Virus record (IMG/VR): IMGVR_UViG_3300020220_000198
Coordinates: 1 to 32,743 of that record
DNA from: a virus
Reading direction: 5' to 3' (one strand)
DNA: 32,743 nt
Shown: positions 1 through 8,900 of the stretch, piece after piece
Position numbering within the stretch: the first letter of the stretch is position 1
How the letters are laid out: every line of letters starts with the position of its first letter
Notes under the pieces: generated by a model
Told to the model about the DNA's origin: nothing
What the model saw: only the letters and a program-made list of their open reading frames with translations
Databases searched by the model: none
Translations under genes and position numbers: made by a program

Positions 1-1
1 A

Positions 2-403
2 GGGGGGCGTTACTATGGTGAAAACGGCACTGCAGGATCGGGCGGCGCAGGTGGTGGCGGTGGTGGTCAAAGCGGTACAAGCGAGCCAGAAGGCGGCGGC
101 GGCGGTGGCGGTGTCAACGTTTACGGGCTAGGAACGTCTGGCGCAGGCGGCGCTTTTGGTACGGGTGGATGGGGTTCCCCACCGGGAGGCACAGGCGGTG
201 GCGGCGGTTCCTCCGGCGGCTCTGGTCAAACTGGCTACTCCACTCCGGAGGAGTCGGGCTACACAAGAACAGAGGGGGGAATGGGCGGCAGCTATGGCGG
301 TGGCGGTGGCGCTACAAATGAAGATGGTGGAAACGCATATTCGGGTGCTGTTCGCATCATTTGGCCCGGCACAACCCGTCAGTTCCCTTCGACCAATACA
401 TAG
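2..403 (+). CDS. Glycine-rich tail fibre/adhesin protein, C-terminal part (5' cut by window)
   Basis: This open frame enters from the left edge (first full codon at 2) and ends at TAG 401-403, so only about the last 133 residues are visible. The sequence is dominated by runs of glycine, such as GGAGGGGGGQ and EGGGGGGGVN, separated by short polar loops, and ends in GAVRIIWPGTRQFPSTNT. That ending is a recurrent C-terminus of phage glycine-rich structural proteins. Glycine-rich adhesins of T4-like phages (gp38 type) fold as bundles of polyglycine-II helices whose loops bind the receptor; a similar fold is inferred here, not shown. The next gene encodes a tail-fibre assembly chaperone, which supports a fibre-tip role. 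GC content is much higher than in the virion genes further right. The N-terminal anchor lies outside the window. Confidence 0.7.
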   Translation, partial: GGRYYGENGTAGSGGAGGGGGGQSGTSEPEGGGGGGGVNVYGLGTSGAGGAFGTGGWGSPPGGTGGGGGSSGGSGQTGYSTPEESGYTRTEGGMGGSYGGGGGATNEDGGNAYSGAVRIIWPGTTRQFPSTNT

Positions 404-414
404 GAGATTAACAA

Positions 415-882
415 ATGACAATGTTTATTAAGCTGAAAGACGGAAAACCAACAGACCATCCCCTGATCGAGCAAAACTTCAAAGAGCTTTTCCCAAATAT
501 CCAATACCCTGCTTACTACACTCCTGAGTTCGTTGAAGCTCTTGGGTTTGGGCTTTGGGATTTTTCTAATAAGCCTCAGTTGGGCCGTTATCAAAAAGCT
601 GTCGAAGTAGCGCCGGTAAAAAATGCGTCTGGTATTTGGCGACAGACTTTTGAAATTGTTGAAATGTCTGAGGAAGAACAAGCCGAAACAGACAAACTTA
701 AAGCTGACGAAGTTCGCCATCGTCGTTCTTTTAAGCTGGCGCAGTCGGATTGGACTCGACTTGACGACGCCCCGTTGACTAATGAGCAAAAATTAAAGTG
801 GGCTACTTATCGCCAAGCCCTGCGCGATGTCCCGCAGCAAGCCGAGTTTCCCTGGAACACACAGTGGCCCGTGAAGCCATGA
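415..882 (+). CDS. Phage tail fibre assembly chaperone (Phage_tail_APC-like)
   Basis: 155 residues. The C-terminal third reads RRSFKLAQSDWTRLDDAPLT, then NEQKLKWATYRQALRDVPQQ and AEFPWNTQWP. This is the hallmark of the phage tail assembly chaperone family (Pfam Phage_tail_APC): a TDWT-like motif, then a WATYRQALRD helix, then FPWN.xWP. Members assist folding or attachment of tail fibres and are usually encoded next to the fibre gene they serve. The N-terminal half (FIKLKDGKPTDHPLIEQNFK) is the variable part. An AGGAG at 402-406 lies 8 nt before ATG 415; a second ATG at 421 is a possible alternative start. The gene follows the glycine-rich fibre by 11 nt, so that fibre is its most likely client. 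Confidence 0.8.
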   Translation: MTMFIKLKDGKPTDHPLIEQNFKELFPNIQYPAYYTPEFVEALGFGLWDFSNKPQLGRYQKAVEVAPVKNASGIWRQTFEIVEMSEEEQAETDKLKADEVRHRRSFKLAQSDWTRLDDAPLTNEQKLKWATYRQALRDVPQQAEFPWNTQWPVKP

Positions 883-931
883 TTAAAAAAATATTAATAA
901 GTATTAATGCCAAGTTTTAGGAGAAACAAAA

Positions 932-3673
932 ATGGCAATTAAAGTAAACGGAACTATCGTCATCAATGATAGTAGAGTCCTTCAAAATTTAGGTTCTCCA
1001 ATTACCGTATCTAATGGCGGTACAGGCTTGAGCTCCTTTACTTCCGGCGGCATTCTATATGCATCTTCCTCAAGTGCGCTGACCACGGGGAGTGCGGTAA
1101 CTTATGACGGCACTACGTTTGGAACAACGGGTGCAACAAATTTAGGAACTGCAGCAGTAGCCAATAAAATTGGTCTTGGCACGACAAATCCAGACGCAAG
1201 TTTCAAGGTCACGATTAGTGGCAACAGCGGCTCGACATCGCCGGGTATCTTTTTTGATGACCAAGCAGCAAGCCCAAAAAACTATGTGCTTTACACTAAT
1301 GGCAATAAGAATTTTGTTTTAAGAAATCAAACTGATACGTCAGACATTTGGACGGCAACCCCTACCGGCAACCTCGGCCTCGGGGTGACGCCGAGTCCTT
1401 CGGGGTTTGGTGCTGGAGTTGGCGTTGCATTCGATATTTCCACTGTTGGAACGCTTATTAGCGCGGCTTCTGTAGTTGGTGTTGGTACAGATATAGGAAG
1501 AAATTATTACTACAATGGTACTAATAATATTTACAAAGTAAACGGAGGCGCTAGTAAGTATTCACAAAGCGCGGGAATCCACTCTTGGCACACCGCCCCC
1601 GCAGGCACCGCAGGCAACGCGATTTCGTTCACACAGGCGATGACGCTGGATGCGAGTGGGCGGCTGGGGGTGGGATTAACAAATCCGGATTCAATGGTCG
1701 AAGTAAATTCGTCTACAAATGCGCATGCAAGATTTAAGGTCAATTACAACGGCAGTGCGCTTGCATATTTTGGTTCTTATTCTGGAATTGTCGGAAGCGG
1801 GAATGCGACAGACACTATGTTGTCCTCGCAAGCTGTTCTTGCGTTTGGCGCTGGCGGCACAACCGAACGCGCACGCATCACGGCGACGGGAGAATTTCTG
1901 GTTGGTGGCACTTCAACTGTCGGAGGTTCTAAGTTTTTAGTGGCTGGTGTTAGCAGTGCAGCCCCTGCGGTATGTCAGGGTGCATCTGGGGGTGGTGCGT
2001 ATCTTGACTTTTTTAATAATGGTGCGACTTCAAACAAGTTTCGCATTGGGCAAGGGTTTTCTTCTGCAAGTGACAATATTGCACTTTTATACAATGACGC
2101 AAACGCCGCTTTGGTTTTTGGCACTAACAACGCCGAACGCGCACGCATCACGGCGGCAGGAGATGTCGGCATCGGGACGAGCAGTCCGGGTCAGAAGTTA
2201 GAAGTTGCGGGAAATATCTTCGTTAACACTAGCGGCAATCCGTATGCAGAAATTAAAACTTCTGGTGCGGGAAATAACCCGTACTTAAAACTGACTGCCG
2301 ATACAAACAACTGGATTGTCCAAGGCACATTCTCAAACGCTAACGATGAGTTGATGTTTCAGTACAACTCGTCAACTTTGATGGCGTTGACAAAAGATGG
2401 GAATTTGGGGGTGGGGACGAGCAGTCCGCAGGCTATTAGCGCGACCTATCGCACGATAGAGGGGTCTGGGGCAGATGGGGCATATCTACTGCTGAAGCGC
2501 ACGTCGGCCACCGCAGTTACGGCAGAATTGGCGGCAGATGGTGGTGCTGCTTATTTATCATCAAAGACAAACCACCCAATTATTATCCGCACCAACGACA
2601 CCGAACGCGCCCGCATCACCAGCGGGGGGGATGTCGGCATTGGAACGAGTTCGCCTGCTTATAAGTTGGATGTTAGCGGCAGCGCTTTCGCAAGCAATTG
2701 GTATGCGCCCGATACTGCTTTTACGGTCGGCACGGTCGGCGGCGGCGTTGGCATCATCGGCTACGGCTCAACGGGGTCGGCCGGCACAACCAATACGCTG
2801 CTGTTCCAAGCCAATGGCGAGAAGATGCGCCTCGACTCCTCCGGCAACCTCGGCATCGGGACGAATTCGCCTGCACAGAAACTTCATGTCGCAGGAAATT
2901 TCCGCACCACAAATTGCCTTATTGAAAACACCAGCACCAATGTAAATTTTGGAACGACTACGGCTGGTTACTTGGCGTTTCTTGCTGGCTCCGGCGTCGA
3001 ACGCGCTCGTATCGCCGACAGCGGGAATGTTGGCATTGGAACTACGAATCCTGGAACAAAATTTCATGTGGTTGGCACTGACTCATTAACTAATGGTTGG
3101 ACAAGAGTTGCTATATTGCAAGGTTCTTATCCAGTACTAATTTTTCACAGTACCGCTGCACAAAATAAATTTGGTGGCATAGGTTATGATTCTGGCACAA
3201 GCGACGGGTGGAGGTTTTGGGGCAATGCATCAACATCTGATGTGTCTGCAACTACGCCACTATTTAATATTTTGAATAATGGTAACGTTGGCATTGGAAC
3301 GGCGACTCCGGGAGCGAGGTTAGACGTAGCAGGTGATATTCGTGCAACAAGCAATATCACAGCATATTATTCAGATGATAGATTAAAAACAAGGCTAGGT
3401 AATATTGAAAACGCACTTGACAAGGTTTGCTCATTGACCGGTTTCTATTATGAAGCAAATGAATTAGCACAAAGTTTGGGCTATAAACCAAAACGTGAAG
3501 TTGGTCTTTCAGCACAAGACATGGAAAAAGTATTACCTGAAATTGTAACCGCTGCACCAATAGATGAAAAATATAAAACCATGTATTACGAAAGAGTATC
3601 AGCATTGTTAGTTGAAGCAATCAAAGAAATTGCCAGCGAGATAAAAGATATTAAAAAACGTTTAAGAGATTAA
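932..3673 (+). CDS. Modular tail fibre protein with C-terminal S74 self-cleaving chaperone domain
   Basis: 913 residues. A short N-terminal segment (MAIKVNGTIVINDSRVLQNL) is followed by GGTGLSSFTSGG and then a long body built of repeats of the type GNVGIGTTNP...KLDVAG, nine recognisable copies, four of them preceded by an ERARI(T/A) motif. This beta-rich pattern is typical of trimeric phage fibres and spikes. The last 100 residues form a peptidase-S74/endosialidase-type intramolecular chaperone: SDDRLK begins at residue 814, followed by NIENALDKV, VGLSAQDMEKVLPEIV and ALLVEAIKEI. The Ser-x4-Lys pair (S814, K819) matches the dyad known to release this domain after trimer folding. TAGGAGAAAC just upstream gives the ribosome site. 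The body is GC-rich while both ends are AT-rich, suggesting interior module exchange. The receptor is unknown. Confidence 0.85.
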   Translation: MAIKVNGTIVINDSRVLQNLGSPITVSNGGTGLSSFTSGGILYASSSSALTTGSAVTYDGTTFGTTGATNLGTAAVANKIGLGTTNPDASFKVTISGNSGSTSPGIFFDDQAASPKNYVLYTNGNKNFVLRNQTDTSDIWTATPTGNLGLGVTPSPSGFGAGVGVAFDISTVGTLISAASVVGVGTDIGRNYYYNGTNNIYKVNGGASKYSQSAGIHSWHTAPAGTAGNAISFTQAMTLDASGRLGVGLTNPDSMVEVNSSTNAHARFKVNYNGSALAYFGSYSGIVGSGNATDTMLSSQAVLAFGAGGTTERARITATGEFLVGGTSTVGGSKFLVAGVSSAAPAVCQGASGGGAYLDFFNNGATSNKFRIGQGFSSASDNIALLYNDANAALVFGTNNAERARITAAGDVGIGTSSPGQKLEVAGNIFVNTSGNPYAEIKTSGAGNNPYLKLTADTNNWIVQGTFSNANDELMFQYNSSTLMALTKDGNLGVGTSSPQAISATYRTIEGSGADGAYLLLKRTSATAVTAELAADGGAAYLSSKTNHPIIIRTNDTERARITSGGDVGIGTSSPAYKLDVSGSAFASNWYAPDTAFTVGTVGGGVGIIGYGSTGSAGTTNTLLFQANGEKMRLDSSGNLGIGTNSPAQKLHVAGNFRTTNCLIENTSTNVNFGTTTAGYLAFLAGSGVERARIADSGNVGIGTTNPGTKFHVVGTDSLTNGWTRVAILQGSYPVLIFHSTAAQNKFGGIGYDSGTSDGWRFWGNASTSDVSATTPLFNILNNGNVGIGTATPGARLDVAGDIRATSNITAYYSDDRLKTRLGNIENALDKVCSLTGFYYEANELAQSLGYKPKREVGLSAQDMEKVLPEIVTAAPIDEKYKTMYYERVSALLVEAIKEIASEIKDIKKRLRD
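1159..3345 (+). repeat. Degenerate coding repeats (GxxGIGTxxP / ERARIT modules) in the fibre body
   Basis: Nine imperfect copies of a motif encoding G-N/D-x-G-I/V-G-T-x-x-P followed by K-L-x-V-x-G are spread along the fibre gene (for example GDVGIGTSSPGQKLEVAGNI and GNVGIGTATPGARLDVAGDI). Four copies follow an ERARI(T/A) motif whose DNA is also conserved (GAACGCGCACGCATCAC near 1866 and 2137). The near-identity of DNA in some copies gives short homologies for recombination inside the gene or with other phages. Confidence 0.75.
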
Positions 3674-3676
3674 TAC

Positions 3677-4705
3677 ATGGCACTAAACGCATCCGGACCC
3701 ATTAGTTTAGCAGGTGCAACTGCAGGTGAATCTATTGCAGTAGAACTTGGTCTAAGTTCTACAGGACAAATATCTCTAAATGACGCCGCAGTAAGAACTT
3801 TGGCAGGAGTAGCATCTGGAGCAATAACGATGCCTACTAATTTTTATGGTAAATCTAATGCTCCGCTTGTTTATTTGGATGGTTCGTTAATTAACACAAA
3901 CACTTATGTATTTTACACCGGCGGTCACAGAACCATAACAATTGGCGGTAGTGCTAAGGCGGTCACATTTACACTTTGGGGCGGCGCAGGCGGAAATGGA
4001 GCATATAGCGGAGGCTTCCAAAGTGGCAGCGGCGGATTTGCACAAGGCACCGTGACACTACAGCCCGGAACAAATTATTACCTGCATGTTGGTGGTGGCG
4101 GTAGCGGGCCCGATGCTCCTAATTACGCCCCTGGCGGTCTCGGTGGTTGGCCCAATGGCGGTTTTGGAACAAGGGGAGACGCCAGTGGTGCCGGCGGTGG
4201 TGGCATGAGCATGTTATCTACTTCGACTTTTTACGCAGGTATGTCGTCAACTTTAATTTTATTAATTGCGGGTGGCGGTGGAGGTACTTGCGGATACTTT
4301 GGCAGCGCCGGCGCCGGCGGAGGCGGTTCTGGCCAAGACGCCAGCAGCGGTGGCTCCACTGGCGGGACTCAATTCGGTGGTGGAAACTCATACACCTACA
4401 ACGCCCCCGGGTCTTATTTGCAAGGTGGTAACGGCTCAGGACAAAGGGCCGACGGCAATGATGATGGCGGCGGCGGTGGTGGCGGCTACTATGGCGGCGG
4501 TGGCGGCACAAGTGATGCAAGGCCCGCCGGTGGCGGCAGTGGTTACATAAACGCAGGACTCGTAAGTAGCGGTATCTTGATCACGGGCAGCTACGCTACC
4601 GCTCACAACCCCGGTACGTTGCTGGCTGGTTTCGCTTCTGGCAAAGTAGATATTGGTGGCACTGTTCAAAGCGGCAATCATGGTCTTGCTTTGATTACTT
4701 TTTGA
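3677..4705 (+). CDS. Glycine-rich tail fibre/structural protein
   Basis: 342 residues. Residues 1-60 (MALNASGPISLAGATAGESI through TMPTNFYGKSN) are a conserved N-terminal module seen in many aquatic phage structural proteins and probably anchor the protein in the virion. From about residue 95 the protein is glycine-rich (GGAGGNGAYSGG, GGGGSGPDAP, GGGGGGGYYGGGGG) with short polar loops, resembling the polyglycine-II sandwich of gp38-type adhesins. It ends in GNHGLALITF and lacks the IWPG ending of the glycine-rich protein at the left edge. It starts 3 nt after the stop of the S74 fibre, so the two are probably translated from one mRNA; no strong ribosome site is visible. An alternative fibre or adhesin is the best reading; the receptor cannot be predicted. 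Confidence 0.75.
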   Translation: MALNASGPISLAGATAGESIAVELGLSSTGQISLNDAAVRTLAGVASGAITMPTNFYGKSNAPLVYLDGSLINTNTYVFYTGGHRTITIGGSAKAVTFTLWGGAGGNGAYSGGFQSGSGGFAQGTVTLQPGTNYYLHVGGGGSGPDAPNYAPGGLGGWPNGGFGTRGDASGAGGGGMSMLSTSTFYAGMSSTLILLIAGGGGGTCGYFGSAGAGGGGSGQDASSGGSTGGTQFGGGNSYTYNAPGSYLQGGNGSGQRADGNDDGGGGGGGYYGGGGGTSDARPAGGGSGYINAGLVSSGILITGSYATAHNPGTLLAGFASGKVDIGGTVQSGNHGLALITF

Positions 4706-4727
4706 TTACTTTTTCTTGACAAAAATT

Positions 4728-4811
4728 ATGAAAATTCAAATGTTCATCAATGCCGTTGTTACTTCGTGCATCTTTGGAACTGCCGTAACAGGTGTATTCT
4801 CACTGGTGTAG
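4728..4811 (+). CDS. Possible 27-aa hydrophobic peptide
   Basis: A short frame in the 180-nt gap between two genes encodes MKIQMFINAVVTSCIFGTAV and ends in TGVFSLV. It has one hydrophobic stretch long enough to cross a membrane. There is no convincing ribosome binding site before ATG 4728 and no recognisable family. It could be a genuine micropeptide, the remnant of a larger gene, or chance. Confidence 0.2.
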   Translation: MKIQMFINAVVTSCIFGTAVTGVFSLV

Positions 4812-4862
4812 TTTTTGCTGGCAAAAATTCAATCTTTTCACGCACAAGTGATTGCACGTGAA

Positions 4863-4870
4863 ACTAAATA
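4863..4870 (+). promoter_or_regulatory. T4-type late promoter (ACTAAATA)
   Basis: ACTAAATA lies 15 nt before ATG 4886 and shares the TAAATA core with seven other sites in the window. T4 late promoters are a single -10 element (TATAAATA) read by gp55-bound host RNA polymerase. The spacing to the start codon is shorter than the common 21-23 nt, but an AAAGGAAA ribosome site still fits between. Confidence 0.5.
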
Positions 4871-4885
4871 AGAAAGGAAACTAAA

Positions 4886-5221
4886 ATGACGACTCAAATT
4901 ATATGGACTATCTCCGCTTTAAACTGCGTCCCGGAGACACCGCAAGGTGCTGATTATGTGACTGTGGTGCATTGGGAATGTACAGGTGTTAATGGCGAAT
5001 ACACGGCTCAAGTTTACAACACTTGCAGCTTCCCGATCACTCAGGGCGATTTCACGCCATATTCAAATTTGACTCAAGATCAAGTGCTGGGTTGGTGTTG
5101 GGCCAATGGAGTCGATAAGGCTGCAACCGAAGCCGCCGTGCAGCATCAGATCGACAATCAAATAAACCCGCCGATACTTTCTCCAAAACTACCATGGATT
5201 ACTTCTCCTACAGCCAAATAA
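4886..5221 (+). CDS. DUF7936-like conserved phage protein
   Basis: 111 residues. MTTQIIWTISALNCVPETPQ, then VTVVHWECTGVNGEYTAQVY, PYSNLTQDQVLGW and AAVQHQIDNQINPP with a PW near the end match the layout I remember for the DUF7936 family of small aquatic phage proteins: a beta-rich N-terminal half, an L-T-x-x-x-V-x-x-W segment, then a helix ending in Q-x-x-x-Q...P..PW. Its function is not known; it is commonly found near fibre and structural genes. It has four cysteines or so in the N-terminal two thirds, which is unusual in my recollection of the family. An AAAGGAAA sequence precedes ATG 4886. Confidence 0.6.
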   Translation: MTTQIIWTISALNCVPETPQGADYVTVVHWECTGVNGEYTAQVYNTCSFPITQGDFTPYSNLTQDQVLGWCWANGVDKAATEAAVQHQIDNQINPPILSPKLPWITSPTAK

Positions 5222-5231
5222 AGGAAAAAAA

Positions 5232-5429
5232 GTGAACGACACCAAAATTGAACTGACCCTGCCGCTCGTTAACGGCATCCTACAATATCTGGGCACTCGC
5301 CCGTATCAAGAAGTTTTTTCTTTGATTCAAGTTATTCAAGAGCAAGCAGCACCTCAGCTGCCAGCGCCTGAGAAGTCTGAGGCTGAGCTTCCACCGGCTA
5401 TCATTAAGTCCTCTCCTCCTGCCGTCTAA
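5232..5429 (+). CDS. Conserved small phage protein, function unknown
   Basis: 65 residues from a GTG start with AAGGA 6-7 nt upstream. The first half (LTLPLVNGILQYLGTRPYQE then VFSLIQVIQEQ) is a compact helical motif that I recognise from other phages, where it occurs near DUF7936-type genes; the second half is a proline- and alanine-rich tail (LPAPEKSEAELPPA). No enzymatic motif is visible. It follows the preceding gene by 10 nt and is probably co-transcribed with it. Confidence 0.65.
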   Translation: MNDTKIELTLPLVNGILQYLGTRPYQEVFSLIQVIQEQAAPQLPAPEKSEAELPPAIIKSSPPAV

Positions 5430-5579
5430 GATGGCACATGAGACTCTGATTCAAGAAAGCAATTAAGAATTCTTTTTACGAGAGTAATATTTGACTTGAA
5501 TTAAAATTGGTACCAAAAAATTTATGAAAGCATCGATTTAAAGTTTTTTTTAAAATTAAAAATTATAACTTCTCTTTTG

Positions 5580-5587
5580 ACTAAATA
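5580..5587 (+). promoter_or_regulatory. T4-type late promoter (ACTAAATA)
   Basis: ACTAAATA is identical to the sites before the tail sheath gene and before position 4886. It lies 23 nt before the TTG start at 5611, with AGAGGAGA between. The preceding stretch 5430-5579 is AT-rich, has no gene longer than 11 codons and no clear terminator. Confidence 0.6.
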
Positions 5588-5610
5588 CCGTCTAAAGAGG
5601 AGACTGTATT

Positions 5611-5946
5611 TTGGCAGACTTTATTGAATTAGATATAGAATCTGGTGCTAACTTTGCAATGCAAATTGAAGTTACAAATAGTGATGAAACACCGCGAAGC
5701 TTGTCTAATCATACTATAACTTCTCAACTTAGAAAATCTTATTATTCATCCACAGCAACTGATTTTATCATTTCAATAACTGACTCTGCAAATGGTATTG
5801 TTGCTATGACTCTTACTGCTAACACAACTGCTAATCTTCGTGCTGGCCGTTATGTGTTTGATGTTGAAATGAATGATACGTCAAACAATTCTATTCAAAG
5901 AATATTTGAAGGAATTGCAACAGTCCTGCCTAACGTCACCAGATAA
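5611..5946 (+). CDS. Small virion structural protein (Ig-like, cyanophage-type)
   Basis: 111 residues. FIELDIESGANFAMQIEVTN, then RSLSNHTITSQLRKSYYSST and LRAGRYVFDVEM, then RIFEGIATVLPNVTR form a conserved beta-sandwich protein common in T4-like aquatic phages. The order (hydrophobic input strand, QLRKSYYSS, AGRYVYDVE, EGIVTV.P.VT) is characteristic. It is usually annotated as a virion structural protein, and resembles the N-terminal domains of baseplate or fibre-connecting proteins. The start codon is TTG (5611) with AGAGGAGA 7-8 nt upstream; no in-frame ATG occurs until residue 17, inside the conserved part. It precedes two collagen-like fibres, so an adaptor role is plausible but inferred. 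Confidence 0.7.
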   Translation: MADFIELDIESGANFAMQIEVTNSDETPRSLSNHTITSQLRKSYYSSTATDFIISITDSANGIVAMTLTANTTANLRAGRYVFDVEMNDTSNNSIQRIFEGIATVLPNVTR

Positions 5947-5960
5947 AAGGATAAAACAAA

Positions 5961-8900
5961 ATGGCAAGAATATCAGTAAGAGCTGGCGTGCAAGGCGCTT
6001 CAGGTTATTCTGGTTATAGTGGAGATAATCCTGGCTCTAGTGGTTACTCCGGTAGATCCGGTTTTTCGGGTTCTGGTATCTCAGGTTACTCAGGTACCTC
6101 AGGTTACTCAGGCGTTTCCGGATATTCTGGTACTTCTGGATATTCAGGCATTTCTGGATATTCTGGCAATAGCACTTCAGGATTTTCTGGTTACTCTGGT
6201 TACTCAGGTTACTCAGGATTCTCTGGTATATCCGGTTATTCAGGATTCTCAGGTATATCCGGCTACTCTGGTGATTCTGGTTACTCAGGTATCTCAGGTT
6301 ACTCTGGAATTAATGGCACTGTAGCATTTAGCGGCACCTCAGGTTACTCAGGCATTTCTGGATATTCTGGTACTTCTGGATATTCAGGCATTTCTGGATA
6401 TTCTGGCAATAGTACTTCAGGCTTCTCAGGTTTCTCAGGTATCTCAGGTTACTCCGGTTTCTCAGGCATTTCTGGTTACTCTGGTATCTCTGGTTACTCT
6501 GGTATCTCAGGTTATTCTGGTTACTCAGGTATCTCAGGTTACTCTGGTACTTCTGGTTATTCAGGTATTTCAGGTTATTCTGGTGATAGCACTTCAGGAT
6601 TTTCTGGCATTTCCGGTTTTTCTGGCATTTCCGGTTACTCCGGTTTTTCTGGCATCTCAGGGTTTAGTGGTTTTTCTGGCCAATCTGGTTTTTCTGGTGC
6701 TTCTGGTGCTTCTGGTTACTCAGGCATTTCTGGATATTCTGGCGATAGTACTTCAGGATTTTCCGGTTACTCCGGTTTTTCTGGCATTTCTGGTTACTCT
6801 GGCTATTCAGGTAATTCTGGTTATTCCGGTTTTTCGGGCCAATCCGGATTTTCTGGGTTTTCTGGTATCTCAGGTTATTCTGGCATATCTGGTTACTCTG
6901 GTGCTTCTGGTTACTCAGGCATTTCTGGATATTCTGGCGATAGTACTTCAGGATTTTCTGGTTATTCAGGCGTTTCTGGTTTTAGTGGTTTCTCTGGCTA
7001 TTCGGGACAATCTGGTTTCTCTGGTTATTCAGGCGCTTCGGGATATTCTGGCCGTGATGGTCAGTTTGGCGGTGCATCATTCTACTACAAGTTTGACACT
7101 AAAACAGACACAGCAGATCCAGGCGCAGGACGTTTAAATGTTAATAATGCTACACTATCGTCAGCAACTACACTAACTATTCACGATCAAGACCGACTCC
7201 TCTCAAACATTTATTCGTTTCTTACAACAATTGACGATTCTTCAAGCCCAATCAAAGGCTACACTAAGATTACTGAAGAGGCGAATACTCTTAACTTTGT
7301 AATTTATGCTATTACTGGCACACATGTTGATGATACTTTACACTTCGATGTGCCTATTTCATATGTGTCTGGTGTTTCTACACCATTTTCAAATAGCACA
7401 AATGTTGTCATTACATTTACCGTAACAGGCGATAAGGGCGACCAAGGTATTTCTGGTTTCTCAGGTATCTCCGGTTACTCTGGTTTTTCAGGTATTTCTG
7501 GTTACTCAGGTATATCTGGTTTCTCTGGCATATCGGGTTATTCAGGTTTCTCTGGCATATCTGGATATTCTGGTTACTCAGGTGTCTCCGGTTACTCAGG
7601 TATATCCGGTTACTCAGGATTCTCTGGTATATCCGGTTACTCAGGATTCTCTGGTATATCCGGTTATTCAGGATTCTCAGGTATATCCGGCTACTCTGGT
7701 GATTCTGGTTACTCAGGTATCTCAGGTTACTCTGGTATATCCGGTTATTCAGGATTTTCTGGTATATCCGGCTACTCTGGTATTTCTGGTTACTCTGGCT
7801 ATTCAGGTATTTCTGGTTACTCTGGTTTCTCAGGCCAATCGGGTTTTTCGGGCACTTCTGGTTATTCAGGTATATCAGGATTTTCAGGTATATCTGGATA
7901 TTCAGGTGATAGCACTTCAGGTTACTCTGGATATTCTGGTATCTCAGGTTACTCTGGATATTCTGGTATCTCAGGTTACTCAGGATTCTCTGGTATATCC
8001 GGTTATTCAGGTACATCTGGTTATTCAGGTATTTCTGGTTACACAGGCTCTCGCTCATATTCTGTAACAAACAGTGGATCTAGTGCATATGTAATTGATG
8101 GGTCAAATAATCCAACTTTATATTTGCTTCGTGGTTTTTCTTATATTTTTAATGTAAACGCATCAGGTCATCCATTTTGGATTAAAACTGCTGCGGTTAC
8201 AGGCACAGGCAGCGCATATAGTAGTGGCGTAACTAATAACGGAGCAGCAGTTGGCGTAATTATTTTTGCTGTGCCGTATGATGCACCGAGCACATTATAT
8301 TATATTTGTCAATATCACGGTGGTATGGTTGGTACCATTTCAATTAGTGATCTTGGTCCAAGTGGTTACTCAGGTATATCAGGTTACTCAGGTATATCAG
8401 GTTACTCAGGTATATCCGGTTACTCAGGTATCTCAGGTTATTCCGGCATATCTGGTTACTCTGGTATATCCGGTTATTCAGGATTCTCTGGTATATCCGG
8501 TTACTCAGGATTCTCTGGTATATCCGGTTATTCTGGTATTTCTGGTGCTTCCGGTCCATCAACTACAATTAATGCTACAAATGACACATCTACAGCTTCA
8601 GATTTTTATCCAGTATTTGTTGCTGCAACTGGTTCAAATCAAACCGCAACTGCATCATCATCTAAACTTTATTTCAGACCTTCAACTGGTAAACTAAGCG
8701 CCACTGATTTTAATGCGCTCTCAGATGTAACTTATAAAGAAGATATTCAACCAATTCAAAATGCATTGAATAAAATATTGGATCTTCGTGGTGTTTCATA
8801 TATAATGAAAGATTCAAAAGAAAAATCAATGGGTGTTATTGCTCAAGAAATTGAAAAAATTATGCCTGAAGTTGTTTCGCAAAATAGTGATGGTCTAAAA

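Larger units (their letters stand above)
4706..4885 (+). other. Intergenic region with inverted repeats and a late-promoter-like site
   Basis: Besides the possible micropeptide, this 180-nt gap holds an inverted repeat TTTTTG (4812-4817) / CAAAAA (4822-4827) with a 4-nt loop, and a second one TTTCACG (4836-4842) / CGTGAAA (4857-4863) with a 14-nt loop. The second abuts the TAAATA-core site at 4863-4870. No strong intrinsic terminator is seen. Confidence 0.4.

Noticed and set aside
883-931. Late promoter in the AT-rich gap before the 913-aa fibre
   Set aside because: ATATTAATAAG-type sequence lacks the TAAATA core shared by the other sites.
128-4681. Minus-strand and other-frame ORFs in the glycine-rich and GC-rich fibre genes
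   Set aside because: GC-rich repetitive DNA has few stops in any frame; the products are Ala/Arg/His-rich and unrelated to known proteins, while the plus-frame proteins show conserved motifs.
4716-4745. TTGACA at 4716 as a sigma70 promoter
   Set aside because: No acceptable -10 hexamer lies 16-18 nt downstream.
5431-5466. 11-codon frame after the small conserved protein
   Set aside because: Too short, with no ribosome site and no recognisable sequence.
6019-8697. Long alternative frames on both strands inside the collagen-like genes (for example minus strand 7417-8070)
   Set aside because: They are low-complexity shadows of the repeats with Leu/Val- or Asn/Tyr-rich nonsense sequence, no ribosome sites and no family resemblance.
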